Counted from the stretch's first letter, positions 9,126 through 18,329 are shown. The stretch: DNA of 55,559 nt from Candidatus Gastranaerophilales bacterium (GCA_944325005.1 CALUYO010000010.1:1-55559); one strand, 5' to 3'. Notes: generated by a model from the letters alone, not told the origin. A program made the numbers and translations.

Positions 9126-9687
9126 GATTATTTTTACGGCTTTACTTTTATTTTCAATAACGCTTCCGTGCTTTTCAGAAATTGTAAAAGACGATTTTGC
9201 GGACGCATATTTTACAAATATTAATCCTCCAAGGACGGAGCCGCATTTAGATTACAATTACGAAAGCACGGTAAAAGTTCCGATAAGACTGCACATAACA
9301 GAAGATGTAAAAAATGAAAACAGCGTATATGAGGGACAGCCGGTAACATTCCGTGTTGTAAGCGATGTTGTGTACAAAGGAAAAATAATTATCCCGAAAG
9401 GAACTACTGTTCCGGCAAGAATTGAAACAACAATCTCAAGCGGAATGAACGGCATTCCTGCCAGTATAATTTTCGGTGATTTTCAATTCGAAAATATTGA
9501 TGCTGATAAAATTGATTATACATACGAACGTTTCGGACAGGACAGAAGTTTATGGGTTTTTCCATTAAAATGGGCGCTTACTATCTTGCCTCCGACAGGT
9601 TCTCTGACAAATTTTATAAAAGGCGGTCATGCAAAACTTAAAACAAATAAAATAATAGAGCTTAATTACTATCCTGAGTGGATATAA
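9118..9687 (+). CDS. Exported protein with a beta-rich envelope domain
   Basis: The 189-aa product has a signal peptide (MNKIIFTALLLFSITLPCFS). The segment VPIRLHITEDVKNENS...EGQPVTFRVVSDV...GKIIIPKGTTVPARIE (about 58-110) is a beta-rich pattern that also appears in the SLH protein at 52343-54385 (VGQYFRANTLEDVTINGV...CGSTVTGQVVE). Gene overlap with the M48-like gene suggests a joint envelope function. No enzymatic motif is seen. Confidence 0.65.
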   Translation: MNKIIFTALLLFSITLPCFSEIVKDDFADAYFTNINPPRTEPHLDYNYESTVKVPIRLHITEDVKNENSVYEGQPVTFRVVSDVVYKGKIIIPKGTTVPARIETTISSGMNGIPASIIFGDFQFENIDADKIDYTYERFGQDRSLWVFPLKWALTILPPTGSLTNFIKGGHAKLKTNKIIELNYYPEWI

Positions 9688-9701
9688 AATAAGAAAGACG
9701 G

Positions 9702-10280
9702 CTAATTACCAAAATTTAAAATATGCTCGAAAATCTTTTCATTATATCTGCTGTCAACAGCACTGAAAGGCAAAACAACACCGCCAAACTGTTTTTCAAC
9801 ATTCTTTATAACATTCAAAGTCTTTGACTTTGAGACGTAATCCATTTTTGTAACTACCGTAAAAATCGGAAGGTTATATGCCTCAACCCATTCACGCATC
9901 TGAAAATCATTTTTTTGAATGTCATGTCTGCCGTCAATAAGCTGAACAAGCGACGTAATCTGCTCTCGTTTTAAAAGATATTCTTCAAGATACTTCTGCC
10001 ATCTGTTTTGAGCTTCCTTAGACACTTTTGCGTAACCGTAACCCGGCAAATCCGCAAGCATAAATTTATCTGAAAACTGGAAAAAGTTTATCAACCTTGT
10101 TTTTCCGGGAGTATTTGAAGTTTTAGCAAGTTTTTTTTGATTTGCAAGTCCGTTAATAAACGAAGACTTCCCGACATTTGAACGGCCGAGAAGCGGAAAC
10201 TCCGGCAGTGTGTAAGCCGGACACTGCGAAAGCTTTTCAGCACTTATTAAAAACTTTGCCTGCATGTATTTTGTAGTCAT
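9702..10280 (-). CDS. engB: Ribosome-biogenesis GTPase EngB/YsxC
   Basis: The 192-aa protein is the normal EngB size and has the G motifs: G1 GRSNVGKSS (about 32-40), G2 TPGKTR, G3 DLPGYGYAK (TrmE-Era family signature), G4 TKMD and G5 FSAVD. It assists assembly of the large ribosomal subunit. There is no SD; TATTAT lies 6 nt before the ATG, with TGA before it, so it looks leaderless. It ends 14 nt from the end of the convergent exported-protein gene. Confidence 0.95.
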   Translation of the reverse strand: MTTKYMQAKFLISAEKLSQCPAYTLPEFPLLGRSNVGKSSFINGLANQKKLAKTSNTPGKTRLINFFQFSDKFMLADLPGYGYAKVSKEAQNRWQKYLEEYLLKREQITSLVQLIDGRHDIQKNDFQMREWVEAYNLPIFTVVTKMDYVSKSKTLNVIKNVEKQFGGVVLPFSAVDSRYNEKIFEHILNFGN

Positions 10281-10362
10281 AAATTTATAATATCATGAAA
10301 TTAATTGCTAAAAATTAATATTTAAATCTACAAGTTCACTTATGTTTACATTATAAAAAGGA

Positions 10363-10620
10363 TTAATTTTTACCTGAAACTTTTTCTTTCTGTTCTTTAA
10401 GCCTCTTTTTAAATAGAACTCTCTGAAACAAATTATACATTTTTTCACTATTAACAACAGTAATCTGGGTTTTCCTGTTTACAAAATCAATATTTACATA
10501 CGGCTTCTGACTGAAGATATTATTTTCAATATTTACAAGTTGAAACAGCCCCTCAGTTAATACACTGACGGGCTCTCTCAAAAATATTTCAAACGTTTTT
10601 CTTATATCGAATTTTTTCAT
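10363..10620 (-). CDS. Small basic protein, unknown
   Basis: The 85-aa product MKKFDIRKTFEIFLREPV... has no recognised family. The C-terminal third is very basic (RVLFKKRLKEQKEKVSGK). The SD AAAGGG precedes the ATG. It lies between the TPR gene (22 nt upstream) and engB, all on the minus strand, so it is probably cotranscribed. Confidence 0.55.
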   Translation of the reverse strand: MKKFDIRKTFEIFLREPVSVLTEGLFQLVNIENNIFSQKPYVNIDFVNRKTQITVVNSEKMYNLFQRVLFKKRLKEQKEKVSGKN

Positions 10621-10642
10621 ATCCCTTTTACATTAAGCTTTT

Positions 10643-12502
10643 TTATTTTGCTTTTGTTTTAAATTTTTCGATTTTTTTATCTATTTCAGCTTTATCAGTT
10701 GCATTGGGGCTCATAGCCAGATACTGCTGGTAATATTTTATTGCGCCTCTGTAATTCAATTCTTTTTCATAAGACATTGCTTTCAGCTTTGCAATCTGAG
10801 GGCTGTTGTGATAGAAGTCTATTGCACGGTTGCAATACTCAATTGCAGATGCGTAGTTATTCTGCTGATATTCTCTCTGGGCAATATCAAAGAATTCATT
10901 TGATTTTATTTCGCAAAGATTGATGTAATCAATACCGTTCTTGGCAATAATGTTACCCGGATCTTTTGAAAGAGCTTTTTGAAGGGCAAGTCTTGCCGTT
11001 CTGAACTGCTTGTTATGTACGAGAATTTCAGCAAGGTAAAGATCATCATCAACGGAATTTGAGAAGTTAATTGCATTCTCAAATGTATAAACAGCATCTT
11101 TTTCTCTTCCCAGAGCAAGATAAGCTTCACCTTTAATAACCGTATCCATAAGGTTATTGCCGGCAGCCTGAATAATATAGTTCAAACTGTCTCTGGATAA
11201 CGGTTCCTGATGAACAAGTCTTGCAAGTTTTAATTTTGCAAGGTGAAGTTCCAAATCCTGAGGACATTTTTCAATAGCCTGATTTATATAGTCATAGGCG
11301 AGATAAACTTCTTTATTAGTTGTTATACCTTCATTACCGCCTCTTTCTTTTGCCATTTCATAATAAGTATTTGCAAGACCGATAATCGCCTCATCATTAT
11401 AGTTCTGATCACCGATAAGTTTTGAATAATAATCAAGAGCCTGATCATATTTTCTTGTATGCAGAGCCATATTAGCAATTCTCAATTTACTTTCCTGATT
11501 GTTTGGATTAATGGCAAGAGCAGTTTTTAACTGTTCCATTGCAAACTCTTCATCAGCGCGGTTTTCATAAATTGTTGCAAGGTTCATATAAGCACGTGAA
11601 TTTTCAGGTTTAACGAGCTGTGCTTTTTTGAAAGAGTTAATAGCAGCGGCCTGATTGCCCTGTTTCAAATACAACTCACCCTGTAATGTCAAAGCCGGCG
11701 AAGAGTTAGGATTTACATGCACAGAGTGGTTAACCCAAGTTAAAGCTTTTGAGTAATTTCCACGACGGGTTTCAACCTGAGCCATATGATACCAGGCAGT
11801 CGGGTTGTGGGAATTATATTTCATAGCCTTCATAAAATAATCTTCCGCGGAATCAAGATTTCCGCTCATCATTTGAACAACGCCGATATTATCATAAGCA
11901 GTCGCAAAAGAAGGATTTACTTTAATCGCGGTGTTAAATAAATCCATCGCATCGTTTTTGTTGCCCAGTTTTAAAGTTGCAACGCCCATAGCATTATACG
12001 CTTCGTAATATTTTGTATTAAGAGTAACGGCTGTTACAAATTCTTTTATTGAGCTGTTAATCAGCCCTCTTGTATTTTTAATGTAATCAACGTCAGAAGA
12101 AGTTGTTCTCTGAAGATACACGAGCCCCTGAGCATAGTGAAGAGTAGGATTTTTCGGGTATTGTTTCAAGAGTTTATCCAATTCTTTCTGTGCTGGGTCT
12201 AATTTAAACTGTTTAGCCAGAGAAACAGTTCTCAAAGCCTGCAGGTTAATATCGTTAGGCTTTAGATTTAAAAGCTGTCTGATTTTTTCATCAGCCTGAG
12301 CGCAATGGTTATATTCAATCAACTTTGATATTTCGGGGTAAGCCTGTGTTGCAGACGGAACTGAAGCAGCAGGTTTTGCCGCTGTTTTTGCATTATTAGC
12401 GGTATTTTTTTGAACCTGCGCCTGTAATTCTTTTGCATACACCTGTGTTGATAGGGCAGTCATAACGACGATAGATGATATTAATAACTTCTTATAATTC
12501 AT
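10643..12502 (-). CDS. Exported TPR-repeat protein
   Basis: The 619-aa protein has a signal peptide (MNYKKLLISSIVVMTALSTQVYA), an Ala-rich linker and about a dozen tetratricopeptide repeats, for example AYNAMGVATLKLGNKNDAMDLF, AYDNIGVVQMMSGNLDSAEDYF and AYMNLATIYENRADEEFAM. TPR arrays are scaffolds for protein-protein contacts; an exported one likely works in the periplasm or envelope assembly. The SD CAGGAG precedes the ATG. No catalytic domain is seen. Confidence 0.85.
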   Translation of the reverse strand: MNYKKLLISSIVVMTALSTQVYAKELQAQVQKNTANNAKTAAKPAASVPSATQAYPEISKLIEYNHCAQADEKIRQLLNLKPNDINLQALRTVSLAKQFKLDPAQKELDKLLKQYPKNPTLHYAQGLVYLQRTTSSDVDYIKNTRGLINSSIKEFVTAVTLNTKYYEAYNAMGVATLKLGNKNDAMDLFNTAIKVNPSFATAYDNIGVVQMMSGNLDSAEDYFMKAMKYNSHNPTAWYHMAQVETRRGNYSKALTWVNHSVHVNPNSSPALTLQGELYLKQGNQAAAINSFKKAQLVKPENSRAYMNLATIYENRADEEFAMEQLKTALAINPNNQESKLRIANMALHTRKYDQALDYYSKLIGDQNYNDEAIIGLANTYYEMAKERGGNEGITTNKEVYLAYDYINQAIEKCPQDLELHLAKLKLARLVHQEPLSRDSLNYIIQAAGNNLMDTVIKGEAYLALGREKDAVYTFENAINFSNSVDDDLYLAEILVHNKQFRTARLALQKALSKDPGNIIAKNGIDYINLCEIKSNEFFDIAQREYQQNNYASAIEYCNRAIDFYHNSPQIAKLKAMSYEKELNYRGAIKYYQQYLAMSPNATDKAEIDKKIEKFKTKAK

Positions 12503-12607
12503 ATTTTCTCCTGCAGGATTTAATAATTATTAATTAATTTTTTAATCTTCCAAAAATATTGTATAATAGTCTATATAAAAAAGCAATAATATAAATGAAG
12601 TAAAAAG

Positions 12608-13522
12608 ATGAGCATAAACACAGATTCAAAACAGGATTTGGAAGATTTTAAATCATACATAATTGCTGAAAAAAATTTTTCAAAACATACAGCAAAAGCC
12701 TACTGTTCAGACATTTTAAGCTTTCTTGTCTGGATTGATGAAACCTCATGCGAGGACGTTGATTTTTCAAAAATCCGTGAATACCTTCATTTTATACAAA
12801 AGTTTAATTACAAAAAAACTACAGTTGCACGAAAAATTGCATCATTACGAACTTTTTACAAATATTTATACAGGGAGCGCAAGGTTGATTCAAACCCCGC
12901 TATGAACCTTACAAATCCAAAGCGTCCTAAATCTCTGCCAAAATTTCTGACCCCAGATGAAGTTGAGCAGATCTTAAACAATACAAAAATAGAAACACCT
13001 TCAGGATACAGAAACAGAACAATTCTGGAATTGCTATGGGCAACCGGAATGCGTATATCAGAACTCTCCGGTTTAAATTTCGGGGATTTAAACCTTGAAC
13101 ATAACGAAATCAGGGTTTTTGGTAAAGGTTCTAAAGAAAGAGTTATTCTTGTAACAGACAGGGCAAAAAATTTTCTGGAACGCTATATAGATAGTGCAAG
13201 AGCATTAATTCCCAGAGGATTTCCCGTTCCGGATACAGGTGAGAATTCTCCTGTTTTCATAAATAACACAGGTTACAGACTGCAAACAAAAACCATCAGA
13301 AACGTAATAAATGATGTAGTCGAAAAAATTAATCTGCCAAAACATGTTACTCCGCACATGTTCCGGCACAGTTTCGCAACACATTTAATAGAAAACGGTG
13401 CAGATTTAAGGGTAGTACAGGAGCTTTTGGGTCATGCAAGCATTTCCAACACACAAATATACACTCATGTATCAACACAACACTTGAAAGAAGTTTATAA
13501 CAACGCTCATCCGAGGGCGTAA
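12608..13522 (+). CDS. Xer-type tyrosine recombinase (first of two)
   Basis: The 304-aa protein has an N-terminal SAM-like core-binding domain (FKSYIIAEKNFSKHTAKAYCSDI) and a catalytic domain with Arg in ATGMRISELSGL, Lys after FGKGSKER, HMFRHSFATHL (H-x-x-R), GHASISNTQIYTH (H and nucleophile Tyr). These are XerC/XerD features; it likely resolves chromosome dimers at dif together with the paralogue at 41488-42345. Which is XerC and which XerD cannot be decided here. Its place in ordinary housekeeping DNA argues against a phage integrase. Confidence 0.88.
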   Translation: MSINTDSKQDLEDFKSYIIAEKNFSKHTAKAYCSDILSFLVWIDETSCEDVDFSKIREYLHFIQKFNYKKTTVARKIASLRTFYKYLYRERKVDSNPAMNLTNPKRPKSLPKFLTPDEVEQILNNTKIETPSGYRNRTILELLWATGMRISELSGLNFGDLNLEHNEIRVFGKGSKERVILVTDRAKNFLERYIDSARALIPRGFPVPDTGENSPVFINNTGYRLQTKTIRNVINDVVEKINLPKHVTPHMFRHSFATHLIENGADLRVVQELLGHASISNTQIYTHVSTQHLKEVYNNAHPRA

Positions 13523-13562
13523 TGTATTTGCCTCTGTCAAAAAAATTTGCTAAACTCATTTT

Positions 13563-14360
13563 ATGGATGAAATTGTTGAAAAATTGAAAGAAATAGGCCT
13601 CAATGAATACCAGTCAAAGGTTTATATTGCTCTGTTAAAAAAATTCCCTGCTACCGGTTATGAAATTAGCAAACTTGCAAATATCCCGCAATCAAGGGCT
13701 TATGATACGCTAAAAACTCTTGAAAATCTACACATAGCAATCCCTTCCAATACAAAGCCCGTAACCTACACCCCTATAAAACCGAAAGAATTAACCAAAA
13801 GATACAAAAGAAAAATTGAATCTACAATTAATTTTCTTGAGAAAAAACTTCCCGATATAAAAGAAGAAGATTACACAGAACCGATACTTTCAATTACGGG
13901 GCGGACAAAAATTATTGACAAAATTACGGAAATTATAAAAAATGCAAAAAAAACAATTTTTATCTCGCTCTTTTCGCAAGACTACAAATATCTTGAAACG
14001 CATCTTCTGGACGCATACAACCGCGGTCTTGACGTAAAGATAGTAAAATATGACAGTTTTATCTGCAATTTCGGAAAGTCATTCCAGCATTCAGGAATCC
14101 CTATGCTTGAACACTATTTTAACGGCAAATTTGTTTTTCTCACAGCTGACAATACGGAAGGAATTTTTGGAATTACACAGCCGCTTAAAAACGATACCCC
14201 GCAGGTTATCTGGACAAAGAATAGCGAAATTGTATTCCTGATTAAAGCTTTTACCGTTCATGATATGTATATGATTGATATTGAAGATAATTTCCCGGAA
14301 CAGTTAAGATATTTCTACGGAGCAGGTTTGAAAAAATTACGGGACAAAATTTTACATTAA
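13563..14360 (+). CDS. TrmB-family transcriptional regulator
   Basis: The 265-aa protein starts with a winged HTH, LKEIGLNEYQSKVYIALLKK...EISKLANIPQSRAYDTLKTLE (residues about 8-58), the signature of TrmB proteins. A helical linker follows, then a PLD-like C-terminal domain from SITGRTKIIDKITEIIKNAKKTIFISLF (about 108 on). TrmB regulators usually sense sugars; the ligand here is unknown. There is no SD; TAAACT lies 6 nt before the ATG with TGC ahead, so it is probably leaderless. It is separated from tdk by 73 nt. Confidence 0.85.
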   Translation: MDEIVEKLKEIGLNEYQSKVYIALLKKFPATGYEISKLANIPQSRAYDTLKTLENLHIAIPSNTKPVTYTPIKPKELTKRYKRKIESTINFLEKKLPDIKEEDYTEPILSITGRTKIIDKITEIIKNAKKTIFISLFSQDYKYLETHLLDAYNRGLDVKIVKYDSFICNFGKSFQHSGIPMLEHYFNGKFVFLTADNTEGIFGITQPLKNDTPQVIWTKNSEIVFLIKAFTVHDMYMIDIEDNFPEQLRYFYGAGLKKLRDKILH

Positions 14361-14433
14361 TTTACTTTTCAAATGCTTTTTCAGGTTGTATAATTTTTAT
14401 TGTAAAAAGAGATTTTGGGAAGATAGCATAAAG

Positions 14434-15057
14434 ATGGATTTCGGATACTCGTTTGAACTAATTACCGGGCCGATGAGCTGCGGAAAAACAGAAGAGCTTT
14501 TAAGACGTGTAAGACGTTCTATTATAGCAAAAAGAAAAGTTAAAGTTATATCTCCGGATATTGATACACGCTCAAAAGGAGATTATATTGAATCAAGAAA
14601 CGGTCTCTGGCTTGATGCAATCAAAGTTAAGCATGCAATTCAGATTATGACGCTTGTTAAGCCGGAAGATGAAGTTATAGCTATTGATGAACTGCAATTT
14701 TTTGACAGCAATATCGTAAAAGTTATATCAAGACTTATGGATGAAGGTAAAAAAGTTATCGGGACAGGTCTTGAGCTTGACTTTAAAGCAGAACCTTTCG
14801 GAAGTATGCCGGAGCTTATGTGTATTGCAACAAAAGTCGACAAACTCCATGCCGTGTGTATGAAATGCGGATGTGAAAACGCAACACGCACACAAAGGCT
14901 TATTGACGGTAAACCTGCAGACAAAAATTCACCTCTGATTATGATAGGCGGGGACGAAACTTATGAAGCACGCTGTATAAAATGTTACGAGCTGCCGGAT
15001 ATTGAGCTTGAAAAGAAAAAACGCGGGTTTAAAGTTTTAAATTTTGTAGGTAAATAA
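14434..15057 (+). CDS. tdk: Thymidine kinase
   Basis: The 207-aa enzyme phosphorylates thymidine for salvage of dTMP. P-loop GPMSCGKTEELLR (about residues 10-22), the DELQFFD Walker B-like segment, the lasso region with GTGLELDFKAEPFG, and a zinc-binding part with CMKCGCENA and later CIKC are all present. ATG 14434 gives the canonical start; an in-frame upstream extension from 14386 has no support. A terminator follows. Confidence 0.95.
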   Translation: MDFGYSFELITGPMSCGKTEELLRRVRRSIIAKRKVKVISPDIDTRSKGDYIESRNGLWLDAIKVKHAIQIMTLVKPEDEVIAIDELQFFDSNIVKVISRLMDEGKKVIGTGLELDFKAEPFGSMPELMCIATKVDKLHAVCMKCGCENATRTQRLIDGKPADKNSPLIMIGGDETYEARCIKCYELPDIELEKKKRGFKVLNFVGK

Positions 15058-15103
15058 AAATAAGATGCAAGTAATTATGCTCCCGCCGTATGAAAGAAAT
15101 AAA

Positions 15104-15129
15104 AAAGACCGATTTGAAAACCGGTCTTT
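15104..15129. terminator. Bidirectional terminator between tdk and 15164-15601
   Basis: AAAGACCG and CGGTCTTT pair in a stem with A/T runs on both sides. It serves convergent genes. Confidence 0.8.
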
Positions 15130-15163
15130 AAATTTTGTGTGAGTAAATGTGTATATTTATAAG

Positions 15164-15601
15164 TTAAACTAATGCGTCTAAAATTTCTGTAACGCCGGCG
15201 GTCGTTTCATTACCTAAAGGTTTACCCATATATTTAGAAAGTTTATCAGGATCAACCCCTTTGATATTTGCCATAGCGTATGCCGCAAAATTATCTTCTG
15301 CTTCAATACCCTGCAATTCATCGAGTGAAGCCATAAAAGGTGTATTAAAATATTGTTCTATTCTTTTGGTGGTTGCTGCATCTGATTTATCAACTTTAGA
15401 AAGCTGAACACCCCAGATCTGTGCGGCTGTTGCATCCAGAGCACTTGCCTGAATTTCTTTAGTACCTTTAAAATTTATAACAGGTTTAGCACTTTCAGTT
15501 TTTTCATTTTTAATTGCTTTTTTTGAATTTAAAGCTTCATAATAGGCTTTTAAAGCTTCTAAATTTTGTTTGTCGCCGCCATTTCCGTTAACTTTTGTCA
15601 T
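15164..15601 (-). CDS. Small protein, paralogue A of a tandem pair
   Basis: The 145-aa product begins MTKVNGNGGDKQNLEALKAY, has a Lys-rich linker (KKAIKNEKTESAKPVINFKG), and a C-terminal helical part SLDELQGIEAEDNFAAYAM...VDPDKLSKYMG...TAGVTEILDAL. This C-terminal arrangement recurs in the next gene (LNEMTGIPNEPLNNAAL...IDLDKLNEYLTQ...SAGFTEYLASL). It has an SD (AAAAGGAG) and no signal peptide. The family is unknown. The FKG-type linker resembles other short genes of gut Melainabacteria, but that is an impression. Confidence 0.6.
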   Translation of the reverse strand: MTKVNGNGGDKQNLEALKAYYEALNSKKAIKNEKTESAKPVINFKGTKEIQASALDATAAQIWGVQLSKVDKSDAATTKRIEQYFNTPFMASLDELQGIEAEDNFAAYAMANIKGVDPDKLSKYMGKPLGNETTAGVTEILDALV

Positions 15602-15722
15602 TTCTGTTTTCTCCTTTTTAACCGAAAATCAGTTAATTTATTTACTCACAAAATGTATGACGTCATAATATTTAATTATCTTTAACCAAAAATCTAATTT
15701 TGTAACATTTTTTTACATAAAC

Positions 15723-15751
15723 AAAGAACCGATTGTATATATCGGTTCTTT
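15723..15751. terminator. Terminator between the paralogue pair
   Basis: AAAGAACCGAT (15723-15733) and ATCGGTTCTTT (15741-15751) form a perfect 11-bp stem. It ends the minus-strand gene 15781-16290. Confidence 0.8.
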
Positions 15752-15780
15752 AAATAGTGAGTAAATAAATATTTATAAGT

Positions 15781-16290
15781 CTATACAGTTAATGAAGCAA
15801 GGTATTCGGTAAATCCTGCGGATATTTCGTCATCAAGTGATGTTTGTGTCAGGTATTCATTCAATTTATCAAGATCGATTTGTTTGCCAAATCCGTCAAC
15901 ATCGTTTCTTAACAAATGTAATGCCGCATTATTTAAAGGTTCATTCGGAATACCTGTCATTTCATTTAAAGTCATCAGATTTCTGTCCATAGCCATATTT
16001 GAAGTTATTGCAAATTCTTCCGGCGTTAATTCAACATTCTGCGGTGTTAAAGTTGCCTTTGGAGCAGAAGGCTGTTTGTAAAATCCTAATGCTTCATTAA
16101 ATCTGGCTTTTGCCTGTTCGCCTTCCAGTTTCAAAAGTTCTTCCATTCTTGCTTCAGAAACCTTTGACTGGTTTTCCGGTGATTTGCCAACAGGAACATC
16201 AACTTTTTTATCTGTTTGTTTGTTGTCAGTTTTGTCAACAGGTTTGTTGTTTTTGTCAAAAAATCCAAAATTTCCGTTAATTGATACCAT
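15781..16290 (-). CDS. Small protein, paralogue B of a tandem pair
   Basis: The 169-aa product begins MVSINGNFGFFDKNNKPVDK, carries a Lys/Asp/Gln-rich linker and then the C-terminal helical domain shared with paralogue A. SD CGGAG lies before the ATG. No signal peptide and no known motif are seen. Each paralogue has its own terminator and its own GTGAGTAAAT leader element. Confidence 0.6.
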   Translation of the reverse strand: MVSINGNFGFFDKNNKPVDKTDNKQTDKKVDVPVGKSPENQSKVSEARMEELLKLEGEQAKARFNEALGFYKQPSAPKATLTPQNVELTPEEFAITSNMAMDRNLMTLNEMTGIPNEPLNNAALHLLRNDVDGFGKQIDLDKLNEYLTQTSLDDEISAGFTEYLASLTV

Positions 16291-16574
16291 ATTCCATCTC
16301 CGTTTTTTATTTACTCACGTTCTCTTAATAAATAATTTCCTTTTAATTGATTTTCATATTTATATAAAGTATTTTTGTATTTAAAAATTGCGTATATGGT
16401 ATATATTTTTTACATCATGTTTTACAATTCTTAACATGAGAAATTTTAACCGATTTCGTGGATTTCAGCAGTATGACTGAAATATATACTTTTGGCTAAT
16501 AGTAATAATATTTCGTTTTGTTAATATTGTAAATATGTTGGGAAGCTCAAATAAAAAAGAGTAGAACAGGAAAT

Positions 16575-16805
16575 ATGAAAACGAAAAAAGACGAACTGAC
16601 CGGAAGAGAGATTGAGGTATTAACCTTACTTGTACATGGAGATAGTAATCAGGAAATTGCAGAAAAATTATGCATTACTGACCATACAGTTAAAGCGCAT
16701 CTCACACATATTTATAAGAAACTCGGGGTAACAAATCGAACAGCTGCAGCCATTAAAGCTAAAGATGATAACATTATTTATACTCAAAATTCAAAAGAGC
16801 CATAA
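16575..16805 (+). CDS. Stand-alone LuxR/GerE-type HTH protein
   Basis: The 76-aa product is almost only a GerE HTH: LTGREIEVLTLLVHGDSNQEIAEKL, then CITDHTVKAHLTHIYKKLGVTNRTAA. Receiver or ligand domains are absent; the family usually has about 200 aa. SD ACAGGA precedes the ATG. Together with the receiver-kinase hybrid on the opposite strand at 16890-18329, it may form a split signalling pair; that link rests only on adjacency. Confidence 0.85.
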   Translation: MKTKKDELTGREIEVLTLLVHGDSNQEIAEKLCITDHTVKAHLTHIYKKLGVTNRTAAAIKAKDDNIIYTQNSKEP

Positions 16806-16889
16806 ATACTGAAATTTTCACACAATCGAGTAACTTAATGAGTTTTTTGCCATTCTTTTGTCTTTCAAAAAACTTTCACTTACGCGAAT

Positions 16890-18329
16890 TTATATCGCGG
16901 GTAAAGTAAATTTTACAATTGTTTTATCATTTACAACACTTGCAAAATGTATAGCTCCCCCATGGGCAGTAACAATTTGTTTTGCAATATATAATCCGAG
17001 CCCTGTATTAATACTTTTATATTTTTCTCCATAAGTCGTATATTTATCAAAAACATCATCCGGATTTTCAAGTTCTATACCTATACCGTAATTTTCAACA
17101 GACACTATAACATTCTTTTTGTCATCTTTAACTGTTACGATAATTTCTCTGTGCCTGTAACTGTATTTTAATGCATTTGTCAATATATTATGCAGAACAC
17201 GTTTTATTTCATCGTAATCAAATGAAAAATCACAGATACTGCTATCGTAAAAGGTCTTAATTACAATATCTTTATCAGAAGCAATATACTGCAATTCGTC
17301 ACAGCATTCACCTATAAGCTTTTTAAAAGAATTTTTACTCTTTGTTATGGCAGCATTTCCATTATCACATTTATGCTTGTGTAAAACATTGGCAATAAGT
17401 GCCTGCAGGTATTTTGCGGAACTCACCATACAATTAAGAACTTCAACCTGCGTATCATTAAAATTCCCTTTATTAGTTTTTAAAAGAAAATTAAGCGCAG
17501 AAAGCTCAGCCTGCACAGGACCTTTCATATCATGCGTAACCATTGCCCAGTAAGAATCCTGTTGTTTATTATGATTTTCCCTTTCACAGTTTGTTTTCAA
17601 AAGATTGCATATCTGAGATTTAACAACCTTAATATTAAACGGCTTTTCAATATAAGCATAAGAGCCCAAATCAAAACTTTTAATTTTATTTTCCGTATCA
17701 GACAGAGCAGAAATAAAAACAATCGGCGTATCGGAATTAAGCTTTGTCTGCTGGATTTTTTCTGCCAGCTCAAAACCGGAAAGCTCAGGCATCATAATGT
17801 CAAGTAAAAATAAATCAAATTTTTCACAGTCGACAATTTTTGCAGCCTCTTTAGGTTTTTGGCAGGCAGTTAAATTCAGGTTTAATGATTTCAGCGTCTC
17901 CTGCAAAAGCTCAATATTGAAAGGATTATCATCAACTATCATAACTTTTTGGCCGGTTAAAAAAGAGAATTTTGTTTCATCTTTTTCCAAACTCCGGCCC
18001 AAAATTTTTTGTGTATTATCTTTTAATAAATCATCCAGAACTTCTTTTTTAATTGGATATTCTATAACATTTCTGACGCCTGATGCATTAGCGGATAAAA
18101 TATTATGTCTGGACATATCCCTGCTCGCCAGCCACACTTCAAGATTAGGGTGGGTTTTGCAAAATTTTTTTATTTTATCAATATCTTTAAAATCTGTTTT
18201 AATTATGCAGAGCCTTTTATTTATAAGACCTTTAATATTTTTAAGCTCTCTAACACTGTTTACAAAAACAACATCTTTATTTTCTGCCAAGGATAACAGA
18301 TTTTTCATAATAAAATTAATGATATACAT
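16890..18329 (-). CDS. Receiver-histidine kinase hybrid
   Basis: The 479-aa protein has an N-terminal degenerate receiver-like region (about 1-110), a true receiver (KVMIVDDNPFNIELL; phospho-Asp in FDLFLLDIMMPELSG; Lys in YIEKPFN; about 128-245), a HisKA segment with the motif VTHDMKGPVQAEL (phospho-His), and an HATPase domain with HNILTNALKYS (N box), GIGIE and GLGLYIAKQIVTAHGG (G box). No membrane segment is visible, so it is cytosolic. Such receiver-first kinases act in phosphorelays. ATG 18308 (MKNLLSLAEN) is an alternative start. It is divergent from dnaG. Confidence 0.85.
   Translation of the reverse strand: MYIINFIMKNLLSLAENKDVVFVNSVRELKNIKGLINKRLCIIKTDFKDIDKIKKFCKTHPNLEVWLASRDMSRHNILSANASGVRNVIEYPIKKEVLDDLLKDNTQKILGRSLEKDETKFSFLTGQKVMIVDDNPFNIELLQETLKSLNLNLTACQKPKEAAKIVDCEKFDLFLLDIMMPELSGFELAEKIQQTKLNSDTPIVFISALSDTENKIKSFDLGSYAYIEKPFNIKVVKSQICNLLKTNCERENHNKQQDSYWAMVTHDMKGPVQAELSALNFLLKTNKGNFNDTQVEVLNCMVSSAKYLQALIANVLHKHKCDNGNAAITKSKNSFKKLIGECCDELQYIASDKDIVIKTFYDSSICDFSFDYDEIKRVLHNILTNALKYSYRHREIIVTVKDDKKNVIVSVENYGIGIELENPDDVFDKYTTYGEKYKSINTGLGLYIAKQIVTAHGGAIHFASVVNDKTIVKFTLPAI

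Larger units (their letters stand above)
15139..16318. repeat. GTGAGTAAAT inverted repeats flanking two paralogous genes
   Basis: GTGAGTAAAT occurs at 15139-15148 and 15757-15766 (plus) and as ATTTACTCAC at 15640-15649 and 16309-16318. Each of the two small genes thus has one copy in its 5' leader and the inverted copy after its stop. For the second gene the arms match over 13 nt (GTGAGTAAATAAA). The 3' flanks also share ATTTATAAGT and similar terminators, showing that the whole unit was duplicated. The leader and 3' UTR of each mRNA could pair. Confidence 0.65.

Noticed and set aside
12608-13522. Phage or island integrase
   Set aside because: The protein has a standard Xer build and lies between housekeeping genes without att repeats or island features.
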